Shown one piece after another: positions 38,271 to 48,615 of a DNA stretch of 64,000 nucleotides. The first letter of the stretch is position 1. Every line of letters begins with the position of its first letter. The translations under genes were made by a program, and so were the position numbers. A model generated the notes under the pieces. That model saw only the letters and a program-made list of their open reading frames with translations, was not told where the DNA came from and did no database searches. Source of the stretch: Methylobacter sp. KS41 (lineage in GTDB: Bacteria; Pseudomonadota; Gammaproteobacteria; Methylococcales; Methylomonadaceae). The stretch is from contig PHSP01000001.1 of assembly GCA_002862125.1 (NCBI GenBank), positions 930,001 to 994,000 on the forward strand, given 5' to 3'.

Positions 38271-39048
38271 TATTAAGCTACCCCAGATGGGCCTTCTATA
38301 CGGACTCTGTTTGCTGCCGGGGTTACTGCTCTGGCTAATAGGTCTGCGTTTGAGCCGTGATATTGCTATCAGCATTCTGCGCATGAGTATTCAGTTAGCG
38401 CTGGTTGGAATCTATCTAAAAATGCTGTTCAATCTTAATCATCCTTGGCTCAACGGCTTATGGATACTGATAATGCTGGCAGTCGCCGATTTAAGCATTC
38501 TGAGGCGCGCAGGACTTAAAGCGCGTTATTTTGCACTAGCAACCTTTACGGCCATATCCTCCAGCGTATTGTTCTCTACTGCCTATCTGGTAACCCTGGT
38601 CATTCAGCCGGCACATTTTTATGATGCCCGTTATATTGTTCCTTTGGCGGGCATGATCCTCGGCAATTGCCTGCAAGGCAACGTCATCGCACTGGAACGC
38701 TTCTATTCGGCTCTACGCAAAAACGAGAACGAGTACGCGACCTTTCTGATGCTGGGCGCAACACGTTGGGAAGCAGTGCGCCCTTATTTCCGGGACGCCG
38801 TCAAAGCCGCTATCAATCCGACTATCGCCAGCATGGCGACCATGGGACTGGTATCACTACCCGGTATGATGACGGGTCAAATTCTGGGGGGTAGCGAACC
38901 TTGGCTTGCCGTGAAATACCAAATCGCTATCATGATCTGTATTTTCACCAGTACCGCCATCGCCAGTATTATTAACTTGAAACTCAGCCTGAATATTGCA
39001 TTCAACGCGTATGATGTATTAAAGGATGAAGTGATTGGAAAATCTTGA
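38257..39048 (+). CDS. fetB: ABC transporter permease FetB (YbbM)
   Basis: The 263-aa protein has about seven membrane segments and the family motifs SIQLALVGIYL, YIVPLAGMILGNCLQGNVIAL, FLMLGATRWEAVRPYF and LVSLPGMMTGQILGGSEP. With FetA it forms an iron export system in the inner membrane. A small TTG-started frame overlaps its end. Confidence 0.92.
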   Translation: METLDIKLPQMGLLYGLCLLPGLLLWLIGLRLSRDIAISILRMSIQLALVGIYLKMLFNLNHPWLNGLWILIMLAVADLSILRRAGLKARYFALATFTAISSSVLFSTAYLVTLVIQPAHFYDARYIVPLAGMILGNCLQGNVIALERFYSALRKNENEYATFLMLGATRWEAVRPYFRDAVKAAINPTIASMATMGLVSLPGMMTGQILGGSEPWLAVKYQIAIMICIFTSTAIASIINLKLSLNIAFNAYDVLKDEVIGKS

Positions 39049-39271
39049 TTTTCCCGATAGCAGGCGCTTGATATATTGGAAATTTGCATTAATTTTCATA
39101 TCCCTTTCACTCTTTATCTTGTCCATTTTATTGCCTCCGGCCACGACTTACTACAAAGCTACGCGGCTTTATGGCGTTACCGCTAACTTCAAAATGTCTT
39201 TATCCGGCCCGAACCGCATGGATTTTATGTTAAGCAACTTGCTCACAATAATGCATTTCTTTAATGTATAA
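39035..39271 (+). CDS. Possible small membrane protein coupled to fetB
   Basis: This 78-aa frame starts with TTG inside the last codons of fetB, with AAGGA 9 bases upstream, a layout typical of translational coupling. One membrane segment (about residues 15-34, YWKFALIFISLSLFILSILL) is clear. No family was recognised. A TTG start and lack of homologues I can recall keep confidence low. It overlaps the tail of the convergent small gene. Confidence 0.35.
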   Translation: MENLDFPDSRRLIYWKFALIFISLSLFILSILLPPATTYYKATRLYGVTANFKMSLSGPNRMDFMLSNLLTIMHFFNV

Positions 39272-39443
39272 ACTGCTGAATTAAAAAATCCTTGTCGCGC
39301 GGCATTAAATTGAATCGTTCGTATGCTTCTTCAATTTGTTTCATATCAAAAGGTTGATTTTGTTCAGCAACCCAGACGACAGCAACTCCCAATCGCCTTT
39401 TTTGTTTATTTTCTCTTGCCATTAATGATTGCTTGGTAATCAT
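39261..39443 (-). CDS. Hypothetical small protein, 60 aa
   Basis: The protein is basic at its start (MITKQSLMARENKQKRRLG) and acidic/helical later (DMKQIEEAYERFNLMPRDKDFLIQQF). GAGAGGGTGG lies just upstream of the ATG as a good ribosome binding site. No family was recognised. It is convergent with fetB. Confidence 0.48.
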   Translation of the reverse strand: MITKQSLMARENKQKRRLGVAVVWVAEQNQPFDMKQIEEAYERFNLMPRDKDFLIQQFIH

Positions 39444-39985
39444 CAGACCACCCTCTCAAATTAAATTTCGCAGAATTAGCGAATAAAACAAAAAATTATC
39501 TATAATCTAATTTTTGATTAGCCCCAAAATTCCATATATAGCTACATTAGGTTAACAACTGAAATCAGCATAAAACAACGATCAGTCTGTTGTTATTGCA
39601 CCAAACTTTATTCTCAAATACAAGCCGTATAAATACCTAAGTAATAATACGTATAAAACACTCTAAAGGGATTTATTAGGTTGGCACGGCTAGTCTAGCT
39701 CATGGCCTCCACCATCCATTCCTTTCTAAACCTTCTTTTTACCCCACGTCAAAAATACAATATTTCAAATTTATACACAATACGTATAAATACCTATACG
39801 CACCGCCTCTAAATATTAGCGAATTTGACATTAAAATGCCGGTTCGCGTTTTTTAACATCTTAAGAAAACATAAAGATAACCGGCCTCTATGACTACACT
39901 GACAGACTTCGGCTAGTCAGTCTCGACAGCCTCAATATATAAAAGCCAGGTAAGTGCTGGATATTCCCAGACTGATCAGGGCGGA
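39444..39985. other. AT-rich intergenic region with repeated CGTATAAATACCTA motif
   Basis: No gene is seen. CGTATAAATACCTAA occurs at 39626-39640 and TACGTATAAATACCTATACG at 39781-39800. The latter contains the inverted repeat CGTATA-AATACC-TATACG (39783-39800). ACGTATAAA also occurs near 39650. A third full copy lies at 41809-41826. These may be operator sites or a repeat family. Confidence 0.55.
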
Positions 39986-40859
39986 CTACGGGAGTTTGAA
40001 TACTTGATCTGACATTTGAAATGACGGACAATCATCATCTTTTATTTCTATAGCCTTGGTGCGATATTCAATTCTTTGCTCATTTGTCAGACAATTATTT
40101 ATTCGGTTTTTTATTAACGCTAACGCATAAGCCATCGCTTTTTTATCCGGATGGACGCCATCTTCCCGGGTGGCGTAGTGAGGCTGGAAAAAATCCAGGT
40201 AATTAACCCCGATATTTGCAAGAGCGTTGCGATGGACCTGAATCAATTGAGCATATTCATCCGGAGTAGGCAACGTCGTGAGGAATGCTTGCAAAACCGA
40301 CCCCCAATAAGGTCCATGTAAGGTTAGCGCAGTATCCCGTTCGCGCATAATCAGGCATGGTTTCCGGGTAAGCCTGCACAAGGATGTCCTCATCCTTAAT
40401 GCCAACCGATCTAGCCAGCGCTATCGTATCCAAAGCGCTTTGAATACTTGCAAAACCATCATTAGCCAAGGTAATAACCAGAGAGGCGGGAAGTAGCTTG
40501 CCGCTTGAAGTAAAACCCTGGTTTAATTGCGTAAGATGACCAGGAGCTTTAATATGGGTAGTACCAAAATCCATTTCATAATCGGCGCTCATTGAGCCAG
40601 CTACCGCTGGCCATACCACGGTGCGTGATATATCCAGCGCTTTTTGCAATAGCGAACAAAGTCCCAAGTAAGAACTATAAAAAAGATTGTTTCTTGAATC
40701 AACCGTCTCCATTCCCGTGGCCACGTTGGTAACAACAGGCCAGTGTTCATCCGCAAACAAAGCCCCGATCATGATAACACAGGGAATGTGTTTATCGGCG
40801 CTGGCAAAACCGGATAAAACCATCGCAGCTGCAAGAGTAATCAGAAATTTATGAATCAT
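39986..40859 (-). pseudogene. SGNH-hydrolase-like secreted protein, split by a frameshift
   Basis: Two overlapping frames make one protein of about 290 aa. The first (40859 to ~40330) starts with a signal peptide (FLITLAAAMVLSGFASA) and then CVIMIGALFADEHW; the second (~40340 to 39986) ends with DFFQPHYATREDGVHPDKKAM. The latter holds a DxxHP motif typical of block V of SGNH/GDSL hydrolases. The expected GDS of block I is not evident. The shift lies near 40320-40350. The gene is either decayed or carries a sequencing error. Function unknown. Confidence 0.6.
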
Positions 40860-41959
40860 AAGTAGTCTTGACTGCGGTCAAAAAAATGGCGAATCACTAT
40901 AATAATTCGCCAACGTGATTTTGTAATCACAACTACTGCTGGGTTGGTTACACAGTTCAAAATCATCAAAATTTATGAACCGACTTAAGGGGGGCCTCTC
41001 TTAATTCAATTTTGAAAAATTAGTGTTTCTAAATTTCAATGATTTAAATTAGTCAATAGTCTGAATAAAGCAAATTTTAGAGCCCCCCCTTAACTCAATA
41101 AAACAATGGGAAGTCTATAAAAAGAAACATCAAACAGCGATCGGCTAAACTTGAACGAACCCGAGCCTCTCGGGTTAAACAGCAAATGGTCTTTACCAGC
41201 TACAACCCAATAAAGACTTTAATGGTTCTGAAAGGCCAGCGCATATCATTAAAAAAGCGGCTGCAATAAAAAACTTTGGAGATTCGAATTGGTATTGGCT
41301 GAAAACCGGCCACCATACAACTTGAACTTTGATCAAGCTTTTGATCCAAATTTCAAGAAAATTATTATAAGTCCGCTCGTTAATCCATATTCGGATAAGA
41401 CCATAATACCGGTCAATTTTTAACCTATTGCTACACTAACAATTTCAAATATTTAAGGTCTTAGTTGATACAGCCTCTAATTCGACGGCGGTAACGGCGA
41501 AATGCGCGTATTACGATAGGATAAAGACGGTCAAACCGCATTGGGTCTTTTATGGCGGAATAGTTTTGTTCGGTATTCAATATAATAAAAAGACTCCGAG
41601 CTTGATTTTTCAATGCTTCATTATCCATTTTTGCTTATTCTTCTGTTACTACTCAATGGGCTACCCTGGTTAAGGCCGCATTGAGTAAGACTCTGTTCGG
41701 CAAATGAAGCAGAAATATTACGGCCTGAGTTGCAGTAAATTTTTAAAATATGGGATTATGCATGTGTCAGTTGTTGTCCAGTTTTTCATGTTTTATTCAT
41801 CATTTCAATACGTATAAATACCTATAATTACTAACTAAATAGCTTGGCGGCTTTTCTTTACCATAACCTGTTCCCATTTTTTAAACAACATTTAAAAAAT
41901 CTCATTTATATTTAATTCATCAATCCATCAGGCATGCATCCCGCGATAACGCGATTCGC
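40860..41959. other. Long AT-rich intergenic region with a MITE and one CGTATA motif copy
   Basis: Besides the MITE (40985-41093) and the motif TACGTATAAATACCTATA at 41809-41826, no gene is supported. A short plus-strand frame ending near 41270 (MVFTSYNPIKTLMVLKGQR) may be a fragment of an unknown gene. Confidence 0.5.
40985..41093. mobile_element. MITE-like element, copy 2 (109 bp)
   Basis: The ends TTAAGGGGGGCCTCT (40985-40999) and AGAGCCCCCCCTTAA (41079-41093) are inverted repeats matching at 14 of 15 positions and include TTAA. The interior matches the element at 26957-27063. It has no coding capacity and must be moved by a transposase elsewhere. Confidence 0.78.
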
Positions 41960-43954
41960 TTATACCTTGGCGTCTTCATCAATGACGCTGGCGGCTTTCT
42001 CGCTGACCATATAAATCGCACTAACAATGAAAAACCCAGGAATGCGTGGAAAAATCGACGCATCGACGATGCGCAAATTATCGACATGGCGCACCCTGAA
42101 GCGGCTGTCCACCACCGCCATCGCATCATCCCGGGCTCCCATCCTGCAACTGCATGAGGCGTGATGGCCCCATGCGTTGTACTTGGCAAACTCCCCTATC
42201 TGAGCCTGAGTTCGCACCTCCGGACCCGGGACAACCTCACGGGCGATATGCTCGCGCATGCCTTCGCTTTGGGTGATGGCGCGCACGAACTCCATGCCGT
42301 GCACCAAACCCTGCAGGTCTTCGCCTCGATGGTCGTTGCCTTCGTTGAAGTAATGAAAATTGATATAGGGCCTTTCGCAAGGATCGGTGGATTTAAGCCG
42401 CACCACGCCGGCGGTATTTTTGGTGTGGGCCTTAAGTATTGCCCAGGTGAAATGTTTATGATCTTCCTCTACCTGCGCCGAATAACCTGGAAAATAACCG
42501 GCGAAATTCCCGGGCATACCGAAAATGAATAGGTCGGGATCAGGCTGCTGCGGCGTCGATTTCTTGATGAACGATATCACTGCACCGTTGGTGGTAAACA
42601 GGCCCTCGCCTTGCAGCCACTGCTGATAAAAAGGATTGGGCGCTTCTCCCGGCTCAGGAATCTTGAAACTCAGGCCATTAAGAATGGAGAAATCTTTCTT
42701 CATTTCCGTAACCACGGCAATTTCATAGCGATCTTGCAGGTTTTCCCCGACTCCTGGCAAATCCACCTGAACAGGAATGCCTAAATCCTGCAAATGCTGT
42801 TTAGGCCCTATCCCCGACAACATCAACATCTGGGGGGTGTTGAACGCTCCGCCGGCCAGGATCACTTCGCGCCGCGCACGAATAGAGCCTTTTCCCGGCG
42901 TGACGGAAGGCTGCGGCTGCCGGTCTGCCCGGTACAGCCGCTTGCCCTGCCGGTACTCGATGCCGACCGCGATCTTGCGTGCCGGCTGATCGCCTGACGG
43001 CCCGGCATCCTCCAGAATGACCCTGGTTACCAGAGTGTTCAGTTTCACGGTCAGCCTTCCGCCACAACTGCGTTGCACTTCCCTGACATATTCACGGGCG
43101 CCCGTCCGTTTGCCATGATAAGTCGTCAGCGGAACTTTGCACAAACCTTCGCTACGCGCTTTCACGCTACGCCAATCATTCGGGTCGAAGCGGGTTTTCA
43201 AGAGTTCGATCGGATTTCCGAGCTGTTGATGCAGCGCCGTCAACACACTACCTAGCACCACGTCCCGCAACTGCCGGTCCCGGAAAACACTGAGCACAGT
43301 ATCCAACGTCGGCAGACTGGTGGGCAGCCAGCCGGAGAAGCCGTGGCGGGCCTCCCGGTTATCGGAACTATCCTTAGTGTACTGGCAATTCTCCAGGCGC
43401 TCGAAATATTCCCTCATGCGCTCACTGGACCATGTCGGGTCTCCGGTAAGCCCCGCTATATAGTCCCAATCCTCATTGTGAGGGTAAATCAGAATCATCG
43501 CATTATGCGCTGTGCATCCGCCCAGGGTGCTGCATCTTGGATATAACACTCCGTCGTATTCCGGACTGAACTTGTTATCCCGGCGGGAAGAGTCTTGATC
43601 CTTGAAATGCCTGACGAAAAAGTCCCAGCGCATATCCGGATCTTCCGACGCGAAAGTATGAAACAGTGGAATGCTGTAATTCGCGTCCTCATCGTCGCCG
43701 CCAGCCTCCACCAGCAAGACACTATGTCCCTTACGGGCCAAATTGGCTGCCAAGGGCCCGCCGCCTGCTCCGGACCCCACCACGATATAATCATATTCTC
43801 CTGCCGCATCCGCTTGTCCGGGTTCACAGGCAGCCTGTGAACTGGGGTGTACCCGGCTCGCGCAACCGTTCAGAAAGGCGGTCAAGGCAATAACTCCGTT
43901 TAGACATAACTTGGCGAAAGCGCGCCGGGTAATACCGTTTCCTGCTTTATTCAT
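41960..43954 (-). CDS. GMC-family FAD oxidoreductase with Tat-like signal
   Basis: The 664-aa protein begins GITRRAFAKLCLNG, a twin-arginine signal, followed by a hydrophobic run and NGCAS that could be a lipobox. YIVVGSGAGGGPLAANLARKG (near residue 55) binds FAD; AGGAFNTPQMLMLSGIGP is the GMC signature 2; WGHHASCSCRMG holds the catalytic His. Members oxidise alcohols, sugars or sterols. The substrate is unknown. A periplasmic location is likely. It is transcribed alone in accessory DNA and is GC-richer than its surroundings, which could mean transfer. Confidence 0.88.
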   Translation of the reverse strand: MNKAGNGITRRAFAKLCLNGVIALTAFLNGCASRVHPSSQAACEPGQADAAGEYDYIVVGSGAGGGPLAANLARKGHSVLLVEAGGDDEDANYSIPLFHTFASEDPDMRWDFFVRHFKDQDSSRRDNKFSPEYDGVLYPRCSTLGGCTAHNAMILIYPHNEDWDYIAGLTGDPTWSSERMREYFERLENCQYTKDSSDNREARHGFSGWLPTSLPTLDTVLSVFRDRQLRDVVLGSVLTALHQQLGNPIELLKTRFDPNDWRSVKARSEGLCKVPLTTYHGKRTGAREYVREVQRSCGGRLTVKLNTLVTRVILEDAGPSGDQPARKIAVGIEYRQGKRLYRADRQPQPSVTPGKGSIRARREVILAGGAFNTPQMLMLSGIGPKQHLQDLGIPVQVDLPGVGENLQDRYEIAVVTEMKKDFSILNGLSFKIPEPGEAPNPFYQQWLQGEGLFTTNGAVISFIKKSTPQQPDPDLFIFGMPGNFAGYFPGYSAQVEEDHKHFTWAILKAHTKNTAGVVRLKSTDPCERPYINFHYFNEGNDHRGEDLQGLVHGMEFVRAITQSEGMREHIAREVVPGPEVRTQAQIGEFAKYNAWGHHASCSCRMGARDDAMAVVDSRFRVRHVDNLRIVDASIFPRIPGFFIVSAIYMVSEKAASVIDEDAKV

Positions 43955-45024
43955 CGACTTTTCCTCTTATTATCCAGGGGAGCCATGACCACTAAAGTCA
44001 ACATCGCGAATCAAGGGGGCCCCAAAACACCCTCTTCTAACCACTAAATTTTAATGAGGAAATTGGCTCTGCTATGAAAAAACAGTAAGCCCGCTCCTCA
44101 AGAACCGCTATAAGCGCATTTTTGCAAGTCCAGCGCCCTCATGGATTTGATTCGTAGAGTCCTGATTATTGATATTATCAATGCCTCTCCACTCCTATAC
44201 CCCCTGCTTTATAACATGAGATATGTGACTTAGCCAACAAACTGAATTAATTAATGATTCGCTTGTTAACCAAGCCATCCGGATCATGAATGCATTGTCA
44301 TCCGTCAACTTCCAATCATCGAGCGATCAGCCGGAAGCATCTTCTAATGACAGGTAGTCGTTGACAGCTAAACCAATTAATTGATTCGTGGATTAGTTGA
44401 GTTTCTTTCTTTGCCGCAACAGTAATTTTTCCAGGCCCACCGTTGCATAAATCACAATGCCGACGCCAATAATCAACAGACATTCATCATAACTAATGGC
44501 CGTGCTACCGAATACGTGCTGCATGGGTGGCCAGTAGGTGAACAGCAACTGCAACAGCGTTTAAAGTGGACCCTTCTGTCCAGACAAATATTCATTCAGT
44601 TTAAAAGAGAGTCCTGTACTCATTACAGCCGAATAGCGCTGTCCCAATTCTTCTATACAGAGTTTTCATTTTAATAAATTGTTATTATTGCGCCACAGGC
44701 ATTTTGATATTCCATAATGCTTGCGGCGGCGAAATGTAGCCAAAGGATGAATACCGTAAAAGATGCGATATTATAAGGCCTGTCTCAAAAGCCGGATTTT
44801 GCCTACGAGGATCGCTGACACGCCACGAAAGAAGAGAGAATACAATGGGTATTTTGATTGTCGGCTTGAGCCTTCGTCACAAGCCTGTATAAACAGTTAA
44901 ATTGGTTATTGTGAGATGTGCGTTAAATTGCAATTTTTCTTCGTAAAACCTTGTCAAGCATTATTTTAACTTTTTTAAAAGAATTACACTGAGTAGTTAC
45001 TATTTTTCTATTCAGAAAATTCAA
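43955..45024. other. Intergenic region with one gene fragment
   Basis: Apart from the P-type ATPase tail at 44393-44560 no gene is visible. Short frames such as 44845-44892 are too small to support. Confidence 0.5.
44393..44560 (-). pseudogene. C-terminal fragment of a cation-transporting P-type ATPase
   Basis: The 55 codons read LLQLLFTYWPPMQHVFGST ... IIGVGIVIYATVGLEKLLLR, matching the last membrane segments of calcium/cation P-type ATPases. In those, QLLFTYLPPMQ and VELEKALLRR are typical. A stop codon lies just upstream in frame and nothing homologous is seen further, so the rest of the gene has been lost. Confidence 0.7.
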
Positions 45025-45060
45025 GCATAAAAAAGGCAGCTTTCGCTGCCTTTTTTATGC
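45025..45060 (-). terminator. Terminator of the rpsP-rimM-trmD-rplS operon
   Basis: GCATAAAAAAGGCAGC and GCTGCCTTTTTTATGC form a perfect 16-bp palindrome around TTTC. It has a GC-rich core and T-runs on both strands, just after rplS. Confidence 0.92.
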
Positions 45061-45079
45061 TATCTAAAAGCAAAACCGG

Positions 45080-45421
45080 TTAAAGTTTCTCTTTAATACG
45101 AGCGGCTTTACCTGTCAGATCACGCAGGTAATACAATTTGGCACGGCGGACATCGCCGCGACGCTTAACTGTAATCTCGCTGATAATAGGGCTGTGAGTT
45201 TGAAAAACACGCTCTACTCCTGTTCCGTGAGAAATCTTTCTGACGGTGAAAGCAGAATTTAATCCGCGATTACGTTTTGCAATCACAATGCCCTCAAAAG
45301 CCTGGATTCTTTCACGCTCACCTTCTTTTACCTTAACCTGAACAACAACCGTATCACCTGAATTAAACTCAGGAATCTGTTTTAGCTGTTCTTTTTCCAA
45401 TACATCAATAATATTGCTCAT
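45080..45421 (-). CDS. rplS: 50S ribosomal protein L19
   Basis: The 113-aa protein starts [14 protein letters not shown] and contains [40 protein letters not shown] and [19 protein letters not shown], all typical of L19. It sits at the 30S-50S interface. A GTG two codons upstream is not needed; ATG at 45421 matches the family. Last gene of the operon. Confidence 0.97.
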   Translation of the reverse strand: MSNIIDVLEKEQLKQIPEFNSGDTVVVQVKVKEGERERIQAFEGIVIAKRNRGLNSAFTVRKISHGTGVERVFQTHSPIISEITVKRRGDVRRAKLYYLRDLTGKAARIKEKL

Positions 45422-45430
45422 TACCACACC

Positions 45431-46177
45431 CTATTCAACTTCATTTTTAAATTGTTGCAGCAGAGATTCCTGCTCCGCACTTAACTTCTTATTTTCTAAC
45501 AAATCCGGCCGCCTTTGCCAGGTTCTGCCCAATGCCTGCTTCAACCGCCAGCGCTCAATGTCCGCATGATTGCCGCTTAATAACACATCCGGTACCGGAT
45601 ACCCTTCAAGCTGTTCAGGCCTGGTAAAATGCGGATAATCCAGTAGCCCATTCATATGTGAATCCTGACGGGCGGATTCTTCATGTCCAAGCACGCCTGG
45701 TAACAAACGCGTTATGGCATCAATTACTATCAATGCGGCAAGTTCGCCGCCGCTTATAACGTAGTCGCCGACTGACCATTCATCATCACAATCCATCTCG
45801 ACAAAACGCTCATCCACACCCTCATAGCGGCCTGCAACCAAAATCAATTGCGAAATAGCGCAAGCTTCCGCTAATAAAGCTTGCGTGACCGGTTTTCCTT
45901 GCGGACTCAAATAAACTACTTTTGCTGCGCCTGCGCCAACCTGTTTAGCATTCATGACCGCATCGTGCAAGGGCTGGTATTTCATTACCATCCCTGGACC
46001 GCCGCCATAAGGGCGATCATCAACTGTTCGATGTTTGTCATGTGTATAATCCCTGGGATTCCACGCTGACAAGCTTACTATGTTACGCTCTATCGCCCTG
46101 CCCGTTACGCCGTAACTTGCAGACGCTGTTATCATTCCGGGAAATAATGTTACAACGTCAAAGCGCGCGATAGTCAT
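45431..46177 (-). CDS. trmD: tRNA (guanine37-N1)-methyltransferase
   Basis: The 248-aa protein begins [11 protein letters not shown] and has the SPOUT trefoil-knot motifs [30 protein letters not shown], and [18 protein letters not shown]. It methylates G37 of tRNAs with S-adenosylmethionine, preventing frameshifts. Its ATG overlaps the rimM stop by one base (TAATG). Confidence 0.97.
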   Translation of the reverse strand: MTIARFDVVTLFPGMITASASYGVTGRAIERNIVSLSAWNPRDYTHDKHRTVDDRPYGGGPGMVMKYQPLHDAVMNAKQVGAGAAKVVYLSPQGKPVTQALLAEACAISQLILVAGRYEGVDERFVEMDCDDEWSVGDYVISGGELAALIVIDAITRLLPGVLGHEESARQDSHMNGLLDYPHFTRPEQLEGYPVPDVLLSGNHADIERWRLKQALGRTWQRRPDLLENKKLSAEQESLLQQFKNEVE

Positions 46178-46683
46178 TAAAAGTCAGGGTCCCAATCCAC
46201 AACCATTCTACCGGCGGCCAGATCGATATTCATTATGGTCTGTCCCTGTAAAAACGGGATTACCCGTTCCCGTTCTCCCTTGACAATAACGACATCATTT
46301 GCACCAGTTTCCAGCAAACTTTCAACTACACCTAACTGAACGCCCAGAATGGTTTCAACACTCAAGCCGATCAAGTCAGACCAGTAATATTCGTCTTTTG
46401 CCGGTTCCGGTAATTGCTCAGGCGTTATATAAATATCCCAACCCATAAGGATTGCGGCCTGATCTCTATCATCGACGCCATCAAGCTGAGCCACTACCAC
46501 CTTACCCTGTAGCTTGCCGCCGATAACCGCCAGTAATCTGGTTTCACCGTCTTTCATTAGCAACCAGGGAGAATAATTCAGAATATTCTCTCTAATGCCG
46601 GTAAAGGAATATACCTTAACCCATCCTTTTACACCAAAAACGCCGGAAATTCTGCCGACGTTTATTAGCTGTTGACTGGACAA
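46177..46683 (-). CDS. rimM: Ribosome maturation factor RimM
   Basis: The 168-aa protein opens [22 protein letters not shown] and has [11 protein letters not shown] before the PRC-barrel part, as in RimM. It aids 30S maturation by binding S19. The most likely start is TTG at 46683, four bases after the rpsP stop, so expression depends on translational coupling. Confidence 0.94.
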   Translation of the reverse strand: MSSQQLINVGRISGVFGVKGWVKVYSFTGIRENILNYSPWLLMKDGETRLLAVIGGKLQGKVVVAQLDGVDDRDQAAILMGWDIYITPEQLPEPAKDEYYWSDLIGLSVETILGVQLGVVESLLETGANDVVIVKGERERVIPFLQGQTIMNIDLAAGRMVVDWDPDF

Positions 46684-46687
46684 TAGT

Positions 46688-46939
46688 TTATGCAGCCGCC
46701 TTAAGAGCGTCTTTAATCAATTTTGCTACACGGTCAGAAGGCTGTGCGCCGTTGGATTTCCAGTATTCAACCCGCTCATTATCCAAACGCAATCTTTCTT
46801 CGTTACCGCGCGCCAATGGGTTAAAAAAACCAACACGCTCAATATAACGACCATCTCGACCGCTTCTGCTATCGGTTACAACAACGTGATAAAAAGGGCG
46901 ATTCTTAGCGCCGCCTCTTGAAAGACGAATGGTTACCAT
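46688..46939 (-). CDS. rpsP: 30S ribosomal protein S16
   Basis: The 83-aa protein [20 protein letters not shown] continues with [19 protein letters not shown], diagnostic of S16. First gene of rpsP-rimM-trmD-rplS, 129 bases after ffh. Length is standard. Confidence 0.97.
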   Translation of the reverse strand: MVTIRLSRGGAKNRPFYHVVVTDSRSGRDGRYIERVGFFNPLARGNEERLRLDNERVEYWKSNGAQPSDRVAKLIKDALKAAA

Positions 46940-47068
46940 CTAATTTCCTCAAAAACGTTTAGTCAAAATTTAATCGGCCTATTTTACGCGATTTTCACTA
47001 TAAGTGAAGAATAAATTGGAAAGAATCAACAATTACTCCGATTTATTGCATAAATACCTTATAAAAAA

Positions 47069-48424
47069 CTACCTTCTCATGCCGCGCACGTTACTTTTTA
47101 TGCCGCGTATCATATTAGCCATGTTGCCTGATTTAAACTTCTTCATCATTTTCTGCATCATCAGATACTGCTTGAGAATACGGTTAACATCCTGCAACTG
47201 CTGGCCACAACCGGCTGCAATACGTTTTTTCCGGTTACCTTTTATCAAATCGGGATAACGCCTTTCCTGCATGGTCATGGAACAAATTACAGCAATCTGG
47301 CGGGCCAGCTCCTTATCATTGACCTTATCCTTCATCTCCTGGGGAACACTATTCATGCCGGGCAATTTATCCAGCATGGAACTGACCCCCCCCATGCTTT
47401 GCATTTGTTGCAATTGCTCGCGAAAATCTTCCAGATCAAAGCCCTTGCCTTTTTGCATTTTACGGGCAAATTTTTCCGCCTTTTGCTTATCGACCTTTTG
47501 CTCAATCTCTTCAATCAGACTCAGCATATCCCCCATGCCTAAGATGCGGGAGGCAATCCGATCGGGATAAAAAGGCTCCAGGGCATTGGTTTTTTCACCT
47601 ACGCCAATAAATTTGATTGGCTTGCCGGTAATATGGCGTATGGACAGCGCGGCGCCGCCTCGTGCGTCACCATCGGCTTTAGTCAGAATAACACCGGTCA
47701 GAGGCAATGCATCATTAAAGGCTTTTGCGGTAATTGCGGCGTCTTGCCCTGTCATGCTGTCAACAACGAATAATGTTTCAACCGGATTGATGGCGGCATG
47801 CAAGGCTTTAATTTCACCCATCATCTCGTCATCAATATGCAAACGGCCTGCAGTATCGATGATAATGACATCAAGAAATTTTCTCCTGGCCGCTTCAATC
47901 GCGTTTTTGGCAATATCAACGGGCTGTTGCGACAAATCGCTGTCAAAGAAATCCAGGCTAAGCTCATTCGCCAACATCTGCAACTGCTTGATAGCCGCCG
48001 GACGATAAACGTCAGCACTAACCACGCCGACTTTTTTCTTTTGATTTTCTTGCAGCCAGCGCCCCAATTTAGCAACTGTAGTGGTTTTACCGGCGCCCTG
48101 TAAACCAGCCATTAAAACAATAGCGGGCGGAACAGCATTAAGATTAAGTCCTTCATTCGCCGCGCCCATAACCTTGACAAGCTCGGCCTGAACCAGCTTG
48201 ATCATTGCCTGACCCGGCGACAAGCTGGTTTGCACTTCCTGACCTAAAGCGCCTACCTTAACCTGCTCGATAAAGTCCGTAACAACCGGCAGAGACACAT
48301 CGGCCTCAAGCAAAGCCATGCGTACTTCGCGCAGTGTTTCCTTGATATTATCTTCAGTCAGGCGACCCTGACCCTTAAGTTTTTTAAGCGTAATACTTAA
48401 TCGATCGGTTAAATTATCAAACAT
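47069..48424 (-). CDS. ffh: Signal recognition particle GTPase Ffh
   Basis: The 451-aa protein has the N domain, GTPase motifs GLQGAGKTTTVAKLG, DTAGRLH and TKADGDARGGAAL, and a Met-rich M domain ending LKQYLMMQKMMKKFKSGNMANMI, which binds signal sequences and 4.5S RNA. It targets membrane proteins co-translationally. Placed directly upstream of rpsP and divergent from ypjD, the usual gammaproteobacterial order. Confidence 0.97.
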   Translation of the reverse strand: MFDNLTDRLSITLKKLKGQGRLTEDNIKETLREVRMALLEADVSLPVVTDFIEQVKVGALGQEVQTSLSPGQAMIKLVQAELVKVMGAANEGLNLNAVPPAIVLMAGLQGAGKTTTVAKLGRWLQENQKKKVGVVSADVYRPAAIKQLQMLANELSLDFFDSDLSQQPVDIAKNAIEAARRKFLDVIIIDTAGRLHIDDEMMGEIKALHAAINPVETLFVVDSMTGQDAAITAKAFNDALPLTGVILTKADGDARGGAALSIRHITGKPIKFIGVGEKTNALEPFYPDRIASRILGMGDMLSLIEEIEQKVDKQKAEKFARKMQKGKGFDLEDFREQLQQMQSMGGVSSMLDKLPGMNSVPQEMKDKVNDKELARQIAVICSMTMQERRYPDLIKGNRKKRIAAGCGQQLQDVNRILKQYLMMQKMMKKFKSGNMANMIRGIKSNVRGMRR

Positions 48425-48615
48425 AATCTGTATCTTTATTGTTTAATCCAAGGAAACTACCCGCTAGCACAAATGCACTAGGACTATTTAATCGGATATA
48501 TTAACATATCCGACAAGACCTTTGCACCCGTGCAATTACTGAACAATTTAAAGCCTGTAGCTTAGTTAACGTAGCATTTCCCGGTACTTTTGCCAGTTCC
48601 AACACATACATTCCA

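Noticed and set aside
39626-41826. Possible CRISPR array from repeated CGTATAAATACCTA
   Set aside because: Only three or four copies, irregular spacing up to 2 kb, no uniform spacers and no cas genes.
44845-44892. Fifteen-codon frame MGILIVGLSLRHKPV resembling the start of glutamyl-tRNA reductase (GLSHKTAPV)
   Set aside because: Too short and only loosely similar; no further HemA-like sequence follows.
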